Both the position numbers and the translations under genes were made by a program. This document shows positions 1 to 7,273 of a stretch of DNA of 43,958 nucleotides, in pieces. Source of the DNA: Acidobacteriota bacterium (GTDB taxonomy: Bacteria > Acidobacteriota > UBA6911). Below the pieces are notes generated by a model. It did not search any database. It saw nothing but the letters and a program-made list of their open reading frames with translations, and was not told where the DNA came from. Each line of letters begins with the position of its first letter. Position 1 is the first letter of the stretch. The stretch lies in contig JAFGAO010000179.1 of the NCBI GenBank assembly GCA_016933615.1, positions 1-43,958 on the forward strand. Reading direction: 5' to 3'.

Positions 1-98
1 AGTTCGGCGGCAATAAAACCAGGGCCGCCGATTTCCTGGGCATCAACCGGAAAACCCTGCGGGAGAAAATGGAGCGCTACGGTCTCAATGTTAAATAA
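1..98 (+). CDS. C-terminal tail of a Fis-type (sigma-54 activator) regulator, partial
   Basis: Only the last 31 codons are in the window (first full codon at 3, TAA at 96-98). They read as a Fis-type helix-turn-helix: N-K-T-R-A-A-D-F-L-G-I-N-R-K-T-L followed by R-E-K-M-E-R-Y-G-L. This is the usual C-terminal DNA-binding end of NtrC/AtoC-type enhancer-binding proteins, which activate sigma-54 promoters. The central ATPase and sensory domains lie outside the window, so the signal sensed is unknown. The gene converges on the PEP-CTERM gene, which itself has a -24/-12 type promoter, so a regulatory link is attractive but inferred. Family assignment is firm; the subfamily (for example PrsR) cannot be decided from this tail. 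Confidence 0.85.
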   Translation, partial: FGGNKTRAADFLGINRKTLREKMERYGLNVK

Positions 99-142
99 GC
101 TGCGAACATCAACTGAAAGACCTACTTCAAAGGAAACAAAAA

Positions 143-169
143 ATAAGGGCTGCTTGATGCAGCCCTTAT
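143..169 (-). terminator. Intrinsic terminator of the PEP-CTERM gene
   Basis: A perfect 11-bp stem (143-153 with 159-169) with a 5-nt loop. On the minus strand it is followed by a run of T (A-rich tract at 136-142 on the plus strand), so it fits rho-independent termination of the leftward PEP-CTERM gene ending at 197. It also lies after the rightward regulator stop at 98 and may stop both transcripts. Confidence 0.85.
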
Positions 170-196
170 CGAGTGGGTATTAATTTTTTGTCCTTA

Positions 197-868
197 CTAT
201 TTTCTTTTACGCCTGAATGCAACTAAAGCCAGCCCTGTTAAGCCAGTTCCAAAAAGAAGCAGGGTGCCAGGTTCCGGTATAACTGCTTCAAAGTCCGGCC
301 TCTGGCGCAGGTAGAAAAGATCTATAGGACTGTTATCGGTAATGATGTAATTAAATGTGACCTCCCCTCCGTTGGGTACTATGCCATTGAAAAAGTTGAT
401 GTAGTCACGCGGAAGAATGATTTCGTTGTATGACATGAATACATCTGAAGTCCAGGGACGACCTGCAGCATAACCTTGAGCGAATGAAAGTCCATCGCCG
501 TCGGAGCTGGGCGTGCCAAGTATCTCCTGGAGTTCGTGATCGTAGAAATCCCAATCGATGCCGGTATTATTCGTGACTACTTTCTGGATGGCAAATCCTG
601 TACTATGACCACTACCGGTTAGATTTCCAAACTGGGGCATACCTTCTATTGATAGTGTCACGTCCAATCCGGTAACAGTTTCATTAAGTACTATTGGATC
701 CTGCTCCGTTCCTGTACCCGATCCGCCAGTGATTGTAAATCCCGCGCTCACTTCGGAAAATGTGAGGCCGTTTACGGTAACAGGGCCTGCCCATGCCTGC
801 GGGATTGCAATTGCGAAAGCAAGCAGAGCGGCTGAAAAAGTTGTTGCTAGAAATCGCAGGTTTTTCAT
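197..868 (-). CDS. PEP-CTERM sorting domain surface protein
   Basis: A 223-residue protein. A start at 868 is chosen because GAGG lies 8 nt upstream; the longer reading from 913 adds a segment without a ribosome site and displaces the signal peptide. It opens with a Sec signal peptide (basic K-N-L-R, hydrophobic stretch, A-W-A cleavage site). It ends with the classical tripartite PEP-CTERM signal: V-I-P-E-P-G-T, a hydrophobic helix, and R-R-K-R-K. Known for the family: exosortase recognises this tail and processes the protein for export to the surface or exopolysaccharide matrix. The body has no domain I recognise. No exosortase is in this window. Expression is probably sigma-54 dependent (see 933-947). 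Confidence 0.93.
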   Translation of the reverse strand: MKNLRFLATTFSAALLAFAIAIPQAWAGPVTVNGLTFSEVSAGFTITGGSGTGTEQDPIVLNETVTGLDVTLSIEGMPQFGNLTGSGHSTGFAIQKVVTNNTGIDWDFYDHELQEILGTPSSDGDGLSFAQGYAAGRPWTSDVFMSYNEIILPRDYINFFNGIVPNGGEVTFNYIITDNSPIDLFYLRQRPDFEAVIPEPGTLLLFGTGLTGLALVAFRRKRK

Positions 869-932
869 CTCCATCACCTCAATTCCGATTGTTTTTAAGT
901 TCAATAAATACATTCAGATGTTCTACTTCCAA

Positions 933-947
933 GCAATCTATATGCCA
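933..947 (-). promoter_or_regulatory. Sigma-54 (-24/-12) promoter of the PEP-CTERM gene
   Basis: On the minus strand the sequence reads TGGCAT-N5-TTGC. It matches the sigma-54 consensus TGGCAC-N5-TTGC at all positions except one, with exact GG-to-GC spacing. It lies about 65 nt upstream of the chosen start codon at 868, giving a leader of roughly 50 nt. The regulator whose tail is at 1-98 belongs to the class of activators such promoters need. Confidence 0.75.
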
Positions 948-1071
948 TAAACCTAGAACCTTTAAATTTCCAGGAAATATTCGTTCAAAACATAATTTTA
1001 ACAATCACTTATGGGAACTCTACTTCTTGTCTTTTCCAAATTTTAGTAATAACTAATTTTATCCTTGCCTA

Positions 1072-1100
1072 GACCATTGTAAAATTTTTTTACAATGGTC
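1072..1100. promoter_or_regulatory. Perfect palindrome, candidate enhancer site
   Basis: GACCATTGTAAAA (1072-1084), a 3-nt spacer and the exact reverse complement (1088-1100). It lies about 150 bp upstream of the predicted start of transcription from the sigma-54 promoter at 933-947, a typical distance for enhancer-binding protein sites. There is no gene upstream on either strand that needs a terminator here, and neither side has a T-run outside the stem. Binding function is inferred. Confidence 0.55.
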
Positions 1101-1339
1101 CTGAGGAATTGAATAGATATCTCTGTATAAAGCTTTGAAAATGAATAATTTATATGCCGAATAAACAATTTGTAAGAATTAACGACACTGGTTATTTTCT
1201 CTTTGGATATCAGATTCAATTACTAATATATTGAATTCAAATCACTTACTCTGTCACATGGTTTAATGATACGACACCACTATTTCTTGCGTGTTTGTTA
1301 TTGGTTGATCAATAAACGACGGCTGATAGCTCCTTGTGA

Positions 1340-1370
1340 GCAATATGGACCGGTGGTACAATATGTACCG
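1340..1370. promoter_or_regulatory. Direct repeat plus palindrome upstream of the receiver-NuoE operon
   Basis: Two near-identical copies of CAATATGKACCG (around 1341-1352 and 1359-1370) are spaced 18 bp apart; the second lies within the palindrome GGTACA-ATA-TGTACC (1355-1369). The element sits just upstream of a candidate -35 box, where an activator would bind. No regulator can be named. Confidence 0.4.
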
Positions 1371-1381
1371 CTTGTCCGTTT

Positions 1382-1410
1382 TTGGAGATACAGCGGGCTG
1401 TTTTTATAGT
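1382..1410 (+). promoter_or_regulatory. Sigma-70-like promoter of the receiver-NuoE operon
   Basis: TTGGAG (1382-1387), a 17-bp spacer and TATAGT (1405-1410). The -10 matches 5 of 6 consensus bases and the -35 4 of 6. Predicted transcription starts about 80 nt before the ATG at 1496. A weak -35 plus the upstream repeat would fit activator dependence. Confidence 0.4.
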
Positions 1411-1495
1411 TGGGACGACGAAGCCTCCGATTCGACCCTCCGACGATCCCGGCCGTAAAATGAACTGAAATCTTTCATTTAAAAAGAGGTTGCTT

Positions 1496-2602
1496 ATGCA
1501 TGCCAGCAATCAGGTAGCTCAAAGGCGATCGACTACATTCCCGCTCGATGTCTTGATCATCGACGGCGACAAGGGCTTTACCAGGAACTGCGTCAAGACG
1601 ATCGAATCCTCCGCCTACACGGTCGTCGGCGCCAACACCGCCCAGGCGGGACTGGCTGTCGCCGAAACATCCCATCCCCGCGTCGTGATCGTCGACTGGA
1701 ACACCCCGGGCGGCAACGGGCTCGAGATACTGAAAAGCCTTGCCGAACGCGAGCCGACCGCGGTTCCCGTCGTCGTCACGGCCAATGCGACCGTCGACGC
1801 CGCCGTCGAAGCCATGAAGCACGGCGCCTTTGATTTCCTGGCGAAGCCCGTCGATTCCGAGAAGCTTCTGGAAACGGTGCGCAGGGGGCTGGACCTGAGC
1901 AGCCTGCGCAAGGAAGCCGCCGGCGCGGAGGCCGAAACGGACGCTTCGAAGAAATACGACCTCCTGCTTCAGGGCCTGGACGTATTGGGAGAAGCGTATT
2001 CGATGGGCATAGAAAAGAAGCAGCTTCTCGACGAGCTCACCTTCCTCGAGAATGAAGCCAAGTACCACGCCGAAAGCCTGGGGCAGATCAAGAAAAAAGA
2101 GAGAGTCATTCTCGACATCCGGAACGACCTGGCCGAGGTGGACGCCATCCTGCGCAAATACGATTTCCAGAAGAATTCCCTCATCCAGGTTCTGCTCGAC
2201 GTGCAGGAAAGCTTTCGCTGGCTCCCCCGGCATATCCTGAACTGGATCTCCGGGCGGCTGAACATCCCCATCCGGGAAATATACGTGATCGCAAATTTCT
2301 ACGAGGCCTTCAGCCTGGCGCCCCGCGGGAGACATACCATCCATGTGTGCACCGGAACGGCGTGCCACGTGCGCGGCGCTTCGGAAACCCTCACCCGGAT
2401 ATCCTCCACACTCGGCATCGCGGCGGGAGAAACGGACAAGGACCAGGAATTCACCCTTGAAACCGTGCACTGCATCGGGTGCTGCGCCCTGGCTCCCGTC
2501 GTGCAGATCGACAAGCAGTACTATCGGGATCCTTCCAAGAAAGAACTCGAGAAAATCATCAAAACGCTAAAGCAGGAGAAGGAGGAACCATGTCTCGCTT
2601 AA
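1496..2602 (+). CDS. Response-regulator receiver domain fused to a NuoE/HndA-like [2Fe-2S] subunit
   Basis: A 368-residue fusion. The ATG at 1496 has AGAGG 6 nt upstream. Residues about 17-130 form a complete CheY-like receiver: acidic pair D23/D25, phosphoacceptor D67 (V-I-V-D-W-N), T95 and K117 (A-K-P). Residues about 145-210 are a charged, helical linker. Residues about 210-355 are NuoE-like: a helical N-lobe, then a thioredoxin-like fold with the four [2Fe-2S] ligands C285, C290, C326 and C330. NuoE proteins pass electrons from the NADH/FMN subunit. The gene overlaps the next one by 13 bp, so the two are probably co-translated. A receiver joined to NuoE suggests that phosphorylation by an unidentified histidine kinase controls the complex; this is inference. 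No kinase is nearby. All key receiver and cluster residues are intact. Confidence 0.93.
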   Translation: MHASNQVAQRRSTTFPLDVLIIDGDKGFTRNCVKTIESSAYTVVGANTAQAGLAVAETSHPRVVIVDWNTPGGNGLEILKSLAEREPTAVPVVVTANATVDAAVEAMKHGAFDFLAKPVDSEKLLETVRRGLDLSSLRKEAAGAEAETDASKKYDLLLQGLDVLGEAYSMGIEKKQLLDELTFLENEAKYHAESLGQIKKKERVILDIRNDLAEVDAILRKYDFQKNSLIQVLLDVQESFRWLPRHILNWISGRLNIPIREIYVIANFYEAFSLAPRGRHTIHVCTGTACHVRGASETLTRISSTLGIAAGETDKDQEFTLETVHCIGCCALAPVVQIDKQYYRDPSKKELEKIIKTLKQEKEEPCLA

Positions 2603-4509
2603 AAAAGCCCGCCGACCTGAAAAAACTCAAGAAAGAAGCCGTCGCACGGCGCGGCGCCAAAAAGACCTGGCTGGCCGTATGCACGGGGACCGGCTGCCGC
2701 GCCTACGGGGCCGAGCCGCTGGCCGATTCCTTTGAAGGCGAGATAGCCAGGCGCGGCATCGCGGACACCGTGGGCGTCCGGCGCACGGGCTGCCACGGCT
2801 TCTGCGAACGGGGGCCTCTGGTCGTCATTCAACCGGAAGACACCTGCTACCTGGGGGCGAAACCGAAGAACGTACCCGACATCATCGACCGGCTCACCAC
2901 GGGGGAGGGCAATGTCGAGAAGCTTCTCTATCTTGATGAAGCCAACGGGGAACGCCTGAGCCGCCTGGAACAAATTCCCTTCTACAAGCACCAGAAGCGC
3001 ATCCTGCTGGAAAACAACGTTCTCATCGATCCTTCCGACATCCTGGATTACATCGCCGTCGGCGGCTACTCGGCCCTGGCCAAAGTGCTTGCCGGAATGG
3101 CGCCCGAAGATGTTCTCAAAGAGGTTACCGACGCGAATCTGCGCGGCCGCGGGGGCGGCGGATTCCCGGCGGGCTGGAAATGGGAAACCACCCGGGACGC
3201 GCCCGAAGAGCCCAAATACGTGATTGTCAACGCCGATGAAGGCGATCCCGGCGCCTACATGGACCGCAGCATCCTGGAGGGGAACCCCCACAGCGTTCTG
3301 GAGGGATTGATCATCGGCGCCTACACCATAGGGGCGTCCCAGGGCTTCATTTACGTCCGGCAGGAATATCCCCTGGCCCGGAAACACGCCGAAAGAGCCC
3401 TGGATCAGGCCAGGGAATACGGGCTTCTGGGCCGCAACATCCTGGGCACGGATTTTTCCTTCGACGTGAAGATTCACCGCGGAGCCGGCGCGTTCGTGTC
3501 CGGGGAGTCGAGCGCACTGATGTGCGCCATCGAAGGGCACGTGGGCGAACCCCGCCCGAAATACATCCACACCTCCGAAAAGGGCCTCTGGGGAAAACCC
3601 TCCTGCCTGAACAACGTCGAGACCTGGGCCAACGTGCCCCATATCATCAACCACGGGGCTGAATGGTTCGGCCGGATGGGCACGGAGAAAAGCAAGGGAA
3701 CGAAAATTTTCTCCCTGGTAGGAAAAGTCAAAAATACCGGGCTGGTCGAAGTCCCCATGGGCATCACCCTCAGGGACATCATCTTCAAAATCGGAGGCGG
3801 CGTGCCCAAGGGGAAAAAGTTCAAGGCCGTGCAGACCGGAGGCCCCTCCGGCGGCGTCATCCCCGAATCGCTGCTCGATCTGCCCGTGGACTTCGACGAA
3901 CTCACCAAGGTGGGCTCCATGATGGGCTCGGGCGGGATGATCGTCATGGACGAAAACACCTGCATGGTCGACACGGCCCGCTACTACACGAATTTCCTCG
4001 CCCACGAGTCCTGCGGGAAATGCGTACCCTGCCGCGAAGGGCTGCGCCAGACGCTCGAAATCCTCAACAGGATCGCGGCCGGCCGGGGGAAAGAGGGCGA
4101 CCTGGCGCTGCTGGAAGAGCTCGGCGAATTCATGGAAGCCGCCTCTCTCTGCGCCCTGGGCCAGTCGGCTCCCTTCCCCGTTTTGAGCACGCTGAAGTAT
4201 TTCCGCAAGGAGTACGAAGAACACATCAGGGAAAAGCGCTGCGCCGCCGGCGTCTGCACCGAACTGATCGCGTACGTGATCGACCAGGAAAAATGCACGG
4301 CCTGCGGCGCCTGCTTCCGCAACTGCCCGGTGGACGCGATAAACAAATCCAAGGACAAGGTTTTCACCATCATTCAGGAAAAGTGCATCAAGTGCGGCGC
4401 CTGCTACACGGCCTGCCCGGACAAATTCAGCGCGGTCGTCAAGGTGCCGGCAACCACGATGCAAAAACAATCCGCGGGGGCTGCAACCCTGCATGAAACC
4501 AAGGCGTAG
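2590..4509 (+). CDS. NuoF/HndC-like NADH-binding flavoprotein with extra Fe-S domains
   Basis: 639 residues; ATG at 2590 follows GGAGG and overlaps the upstream gene. Domains in order: a thioredoxin-like [2Fe-2S] domain (C31, C36, C68, C72), the FMN/NADH core with its glycine-rich loop (G-R-G-G-G-G-F-P-A-G, 186-195), an SLBB segment, the NuoF [4Fe-4S] site (C475, C478, C481, C521), and a C-terminal 2x[4Fe-4S] ferredoxin (C569/572/575/579 and C599/602/605/609). This is the layout of HndC/HydB, the NADH- or NADPH-handling subunit of bifurcating hydrogenases and related formate dehydrogenases, and of NuoF-like diaphorases. It should transfer hydride electrons from NADH via FMN to Fe-S clusters, or the reverse. 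No hydrogenase or dehydrogenase catalytic subunit is adjacent, so the final partner is unknown. Confidence 0.93.
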   Translation: MSRLKKPADLKKLKKEAVARRGAKKTWLAVCTGTGCRAYGAEPLADSFEGEIARRGIADTVGVRRTGCHGFCERGPLVVIQPEDTCYLGAKPKNVPDIIDRLTTGEGNVEKLLYLDEANGERLSRLEQIPFYKHQKRILLENNVLIDPSDILDYIAVGGYSALAKVLAGMAPEDVLKEVTDANLRGRGGGGFPAGWKWETTRDAPEEPKYVIVNADEGDPGAYMDRSILEGNPHSVLEGLIIGAYTIGASQGFIYVRQEYPLARKHAERALDQAREYGLLGRNILGTDFSFDVKIHRGAGAFVSGESSALMCAIEGHVGEPRPKYIHTSEKGLWGKPSCLNNVETWANVPHIINHGAEWFGRMGTEKSKGTKIFSLVGKVKNTGLVEVPMGITLRDIIFKIGGGVPKGKKFKAVQTGGPSGGVIPESLLDLPVDFDELTKVGSMMGSGGMIVMDENTCMVDTARYYTNFLAHESCGKCVPCREGLRQTLEILNRIAAGRGKEGDLALLEELGEFMEAASLCALGQSAPFPVLSTLKYFRKEYEEHIREKRCAAGVCTELIAYVIDQEKCTACGACFRNCPVDAINKSKDKVFTIIQEKCIKCGACYTACPDKFSAVVKVPATTMQKQSAGAATLHETKA

Positions 4510-4521
4510 GGAGGCGTCTCC

Positions 4522-5061
4522 ATGGAAACCATCAATTTGACAATCGACGGCAAGCCGGTAACGGCGGAAAAAGGGACCACCGTACTGAAAGCGGCGCAAT
4601 CGGTCGGGATCAAGATTCCCACTTTATGCCACGACGACAGGCTGGAAGATTACGGCGGATGCCGCATGTGCATGGTGGAAATAGAAACAAAACGGGGCCG
4701 GAAAAGACTCGTGGCTTCCTGCGTGTATCCCGTGGAGGAAGGGCTGCAGGTCCAAACCAATACCGAGAAAGTGAGAAAAATCCGGCGCATGATCATCGAG
4801 CTGCTCTGGCCTGCCTGGCAGCCGTATGCCGAGGAATACGGAGTCACATCCTCCCGCTTCAAAACCGGCATGACGGACTGCAGTTTGTGCGGACTGTGCG
4901 TGCGCTACTGCGCCGACGTCAAAAAAGCGAACAGGATCTACTTTGAAGGCCGCGGCGTAGACCGGAAGCCGGCGCTGGTTGAAGGATCCGAACTTCAATG
5001 CAGGGCCTGCGGCGAGTGCTTCACGCTCTGCGGCAGCGGCTGGATCGCCTCGCGCTGCTAA
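4522..5061 (+). CDS. Short NuoG/HoxU-like ferredoxin subunit
   Basis: 179 residues, 12 nt after the flavoprotein gene, with GGAGG upstream. Residues 1-75 are a plant-type [2Fe-2S] domain (C36, C47, C50, C67). Two Cys4 motifs follow: C120/C123/C126/C130 and C160/C163/C166/C170. The His-Cys3 cluster usually found between them in NuoG and HydA is missing, as is any catalytic domain. The second Cys4 motif lacks the usual proline after the last cysteine and is followed only by G-S-G-W-I-A-S-R-C and a TAA stop, so the end is short for the family. It is the likely electron outlet of the three-gene module. Truncation of a longer ancestor is possible, but I see no homologous coding continuation downstream. 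Confidence 0.87.
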   Translation: METINLTIDGKPVTAEKGTTVLKAAQSVGIKIPTLCHDDRLEDYGGCRMCMVEIETKRGRKRLVASCVYPVEEGLQVQTNTEKVRKIRRMIIELLWPAWQPYAEEYGVTSSRFKTGMTDCSLCGLCVRYCADVKKANRIYFEGRGVDRKPALVEGSELQCRACGECFTLCGSGWIASRC

Positions 5062-5067
5062 TCGGTC

Positions 5068-5293
5068 GGCAGTCGGCAGAAAAATTGTTTTATTAATGAC
5101 TATGTTCTGTAGCATACTGCCGACTGCCCTGTGACTCTTAAATCGGTTTTTTTCGTGGAAGATGAGTTTCTGTAGAGTGCGGCAGCTTGCCGCCGCCTTC
5201 CACAAAAGCTCCCGTCGGACAGTCAATGTCATTTTAGGAAGTGAGTCGCAGATTTTTTAATCCGGCGAAGCTTGGCCGAAGTTTCACTTCGGC
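5068..5293. repeat. Intergenic hairpin cluster
   Basis: Within the gene-free gap 5062-5332 are three structures: a 12-bp inverted repeat GGCAGTCGGCAG (5068-5079) with its complement (5117-5128), a 6-bp hairpin GCGGCA-GCT-TGCCGC (5179-5193), and GCCGAAG-TTTCA-CTTCGGC (5275-5293). The last closely resembles a hairpin at 35771-35789, which suggests a dispersed repeat. One of them may end the NADH module transcript, but none has a good T-run. Confidence 0.5.
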
Positions 5294-5332
5294 TTGACTA
5301 ACCACTGCCGACCGTTTTTTTGGAGATGGAAT

Positions 5333-6163
5333 ATGAAAAAGGCCCTTTGGCTCCTTCTGCTTGCGTTTTCGTTATCTTATTTGAGTTCCCAAGCACCAAT
5401 CGCCGCCTTCGCCCAGGAGTACGAACCTTCCGTCGGGCAGCAGGGAAAGGACGTGATCTGGGTTCCGACTCCGAATGAGCTCATCGAAGCCATGCTGGAT
5501 GCGGCCGGATTGACTCCCGAGGATTTCCTCATCGACCTCGGATCCGGAGACGGGCGCATCGTTATCGCGGCCGCCCGAAGGGGAGCCCGGGCCCTGGGCA
5601 TCGAATACAATCCCGAGATGGTGAAACTGTCCCAAAAGAATGCCGAAAAGGAGGGCGTCTCCGACCTGGCCTCCTTCGTCGAAGGCGATATTTTCGCGAG
5701 TGATTTCAGCCGGGCCACGGTCATAACGATGTACCTTCTGCCCCACCTCAACGAGAAACTGCGTCCGTCGATCCTGCAACTGCAGCCCGGGACGCGAATC
5801 GTCTCCCACGCATTCACAATGGGCGAATGGGAGGCGGACCAGACCATCCATGAGGAGGGACGCACGGCCTACCTGTGGATCGTTCCGGCGAAAGTCGACG
5901 GGATCTGGGAATGGCGCGAGGGCTCGGAAACGGTAACGCTCAAGCTGACCCAGGATTTCCAGAAGATCGAAGGGGAGCTGACGGTAAAGGGAACCGCGTG
6001 GCCGATCACCAATGCGGAACTGGTGGGCAGCCACATTGAATTTGCCTGGGGAAAGCAGCAGTACTCCGGGGAAGTCGGCTCCAGCGGCATCCGGGGGAAG
6101 GTCCAGACAATAAACCGCGAAATAGACTGGGCCGCGGCAAGGGCGCTTCAGGCGGGAAATTAA
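5333..6163 (+). CDS. Exported class I SAM-dependent methyltransferase-like protein
   Basis: 276 residues; ATG at 5333 with GGAG 7 nt upstream. The first 28 residues form a Sec signal peptide (K-K, leucine-rich core, A-F-A cleavage site before Q28). A class I methyltransferase fold follows, with motif I L-I-D-L-G-S-G-D-G-R (66-75) and the acidic end of strand 2 (G-I-E-Y-N). The last ~90 residues form a different, probably beta-rich domain. S-adenosylmethionine is not known to be available in the periplasm, so an exported enzyme is odd. The domain may be membrane tethered, use another ligand, or the hydrophobic N-terminus may be an anchor. Substrate unknown. It stands alone between repeat-rich gaps. 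Confidence 0.82.
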   Translation: MKKALWLLLLAFSLSYLSSQAPIAAFAQEYEPSVGQQGKDVIWVPTPNELIEAMLDAAGLTPEDFLIDLGSGDGRIVIAAARRGARALGIEYNPEMVKLSQKNAEKEGVSDLASFVEGDIFASDFSRATVITMYLLPHLNEKLRPSILQLQPGTRIVSHAFTMGEWEADQTIHEEGRTAYLWIVPAKVDGIWEWREGSETVTLKLTQDFQKIEGELTVKGTAWPITNAELVGSHIEFAWGKQQYSGEVGSSGIRGKVQTINREIDWAAARALQAGN

Positions 6164-6283
6164 AAAGCCTTCCCGGGTCCAAGACCTAAAAACAGCCGAT
6201 GGAATTACAAGCACAGCCGACGCTGATATTTTCCGAATCACCTCCCCTATAATAGTGTTTTAACCGGCAAATCGGGAAGGATC

Positions 6284-7054
6284 GTGGAAGAGCCTCAACC
6301 TTCAGCTTTAGTGACGGGAGCTTCCAGCGGAATCGGGGAAGTGTTTGCCAGGAAATTATCCCAAAGAGGATACCGCGTCCTTCTCGTGGCCCGCCGCATG
6401 CAGCGCCTGGAAAGACTGGCCGCAGAGCTCGAAAGCGCTCTTGCCGTGCCGGCGGACCTGACCGTCGACCGGGATATACTCAGAGTCGAATCCCTGATAA
6501 AAAAACAAACCGGCCTGGAATTTCTTGTAAACAACGCCGGTTTCGGCGTGCCCGGACCCTTTTTTGAAGCCGACCGGGACGCCCTGGACAGGATGCACCG
6601 GCTTCACGTCCTTGCCGTCGAACGCCTGACCCGTGCCGCGCTGGAAGGGATGATGCGCCGCGGCAGGGGCAACATCGTGAACGTCTCCTCCGTCGCCGGT
6701 TTCTTCAATACATTGAACAGCACCGGCTACTGCTCCACGAAAGCCTGGATCAACAGCTTCAGCGAAGGCCTGTACCTGGAAATGAAACACCTCAAAGCCC
6801 CCGTACGCGTTCAGGCCCTCTGCCCCGGATTCACGGTCACGGAATTTCACGACGTCATCAAAATGGACCGGTCGCGGATAGCCGAAAGCCTGTGGATGAC
6901 CCCGGAAGCCGTTGTCGAAGATTCCCTGCGGGGGCTGGAGAAAAACCGGCTGTTCGTAATTCCCGGCTGGCGCTACCGCCTTTTCGTCGGGCTGAACCGT
7001 TTCCTCCCCCGGTCTCTGAGGCACTATATCGCCATCAAATATCAATATAAATAA
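6284..7054 (+). CDS. Short-chain dehydrogenase/reductase (DltE-like)
   Basis: 256 residues with a GTG start preceded by GGGAAGG, and a perfect TATAAT box at 6248-6253. Classical SDR features are present: T-G-A-S-S-G-I-G nucleotide loop (11-18), N-N-A-G (83-86), and Y149-x3-K153 with S136 as the catalytic set. Residues R37/R38 after strand 2 suggest NADPH preference. These enzymes reduce or oxidise carbonyl/alcohol groups; the substrate cannot be told. The C-terminal R-Y-R-L-F-V-G-L-N-R-F resembles membrane-associated SDRs of lipid metabolism. The gene is monocistronic and followed by a repeat-rich gap. Confidence 0.9.
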   Translation: MEEPQPSALVTGASSGIGEVFARKLSQRGYRVLLVARRMQRLERLAAELESALAVPADLTVDRDILRVESLIKKQTGLEFLVNNAGFGVPGPFFEADRDALDRMHRLHVLAVERLTRAALEGMMRRGRGNIVNVSSVAGFFNTLNSTGYCSTKAWINSFSEGLYLEMKHLKAPVRVQALCPGFTVTEFHDVIKMDRSRIAESLWMTPEAVVEDSLRGLEKNRLFVIPGWRYRLFVGLNRFLPRSLRHYIAIKYQYK

Positions 7055-7055
7055 G

Positions 7056-7200
7056 GCGTTGTTGCACGTTGAACGTTTTAACGTCGCACGTCAACTGCAA
7101 CTGCTTCCTTGGAACGTTCGACCCGAGACCGGCTTTTTAACTTGCAACGATCTTTTTGTTTTTAACCTTCAACGTGCTAACGTGCAAGCGTGCAACGGTA
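7056..7200. repeat. AACGTT-rich intergenic repeat
   Basis: A gene-free stretch built from variants of GCACGTTGAACG and its complement. GCACGTTGAA (7064-7073) pairs exactly with TTCAACGTGC (7168-7177), and GTTGCAC/GTGCAAC copies flank them. Related words recur at about 9015-9120 and more loosely near 35700-35870, always between genes, which points to a dispersed noncoding repeat family. Confidence 0.5.
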
Positions 7201-7273
7201 TTTCGAATGGCATTTATTTTTGTTAGAGTAAGAGGCATGCAGGGATGTTTCCCCAATAAAGGAGAGAGGTTTC

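Larger units (their letters stand above)
870..1495. other. AT-rich intergenic region between divergent PEP-CTERM and receiver-NuoE genes
   Basis: About 625 bp without a convincing gene, clearly more AT-rich than its neighbours. It holds the sigma-54 promoter of the leftward gene (933-947), a 13-bp-arm palindrome (1072-1100), a repeat/palindrome element (1340-1370) and a sigma-70-like promoter (1382-1410) for the rightward operon. Short ORFs here lack ribosome sites and recognisable protein features. Confidence 0.7.

Noticed and set aside
2599-4599. 666-codon ORF opposite the NuoF-like gene
   Set aside because: It is the antisense shadow of a clearly real, fully motif-bearing gene; GC-rich codon use keeps the opposite frame open.
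5059-5061. NuoG-like protein ending at a recoded stop
   Set aside because: The stop is TAA, not TGA, and no homologous continuation is visible downstream.
5068-5128. 12-bp inverted repeat as ends of a transposable element
   Set aside because: The enclosed stretch is under 40 bp and there is no transposase or target duplication.
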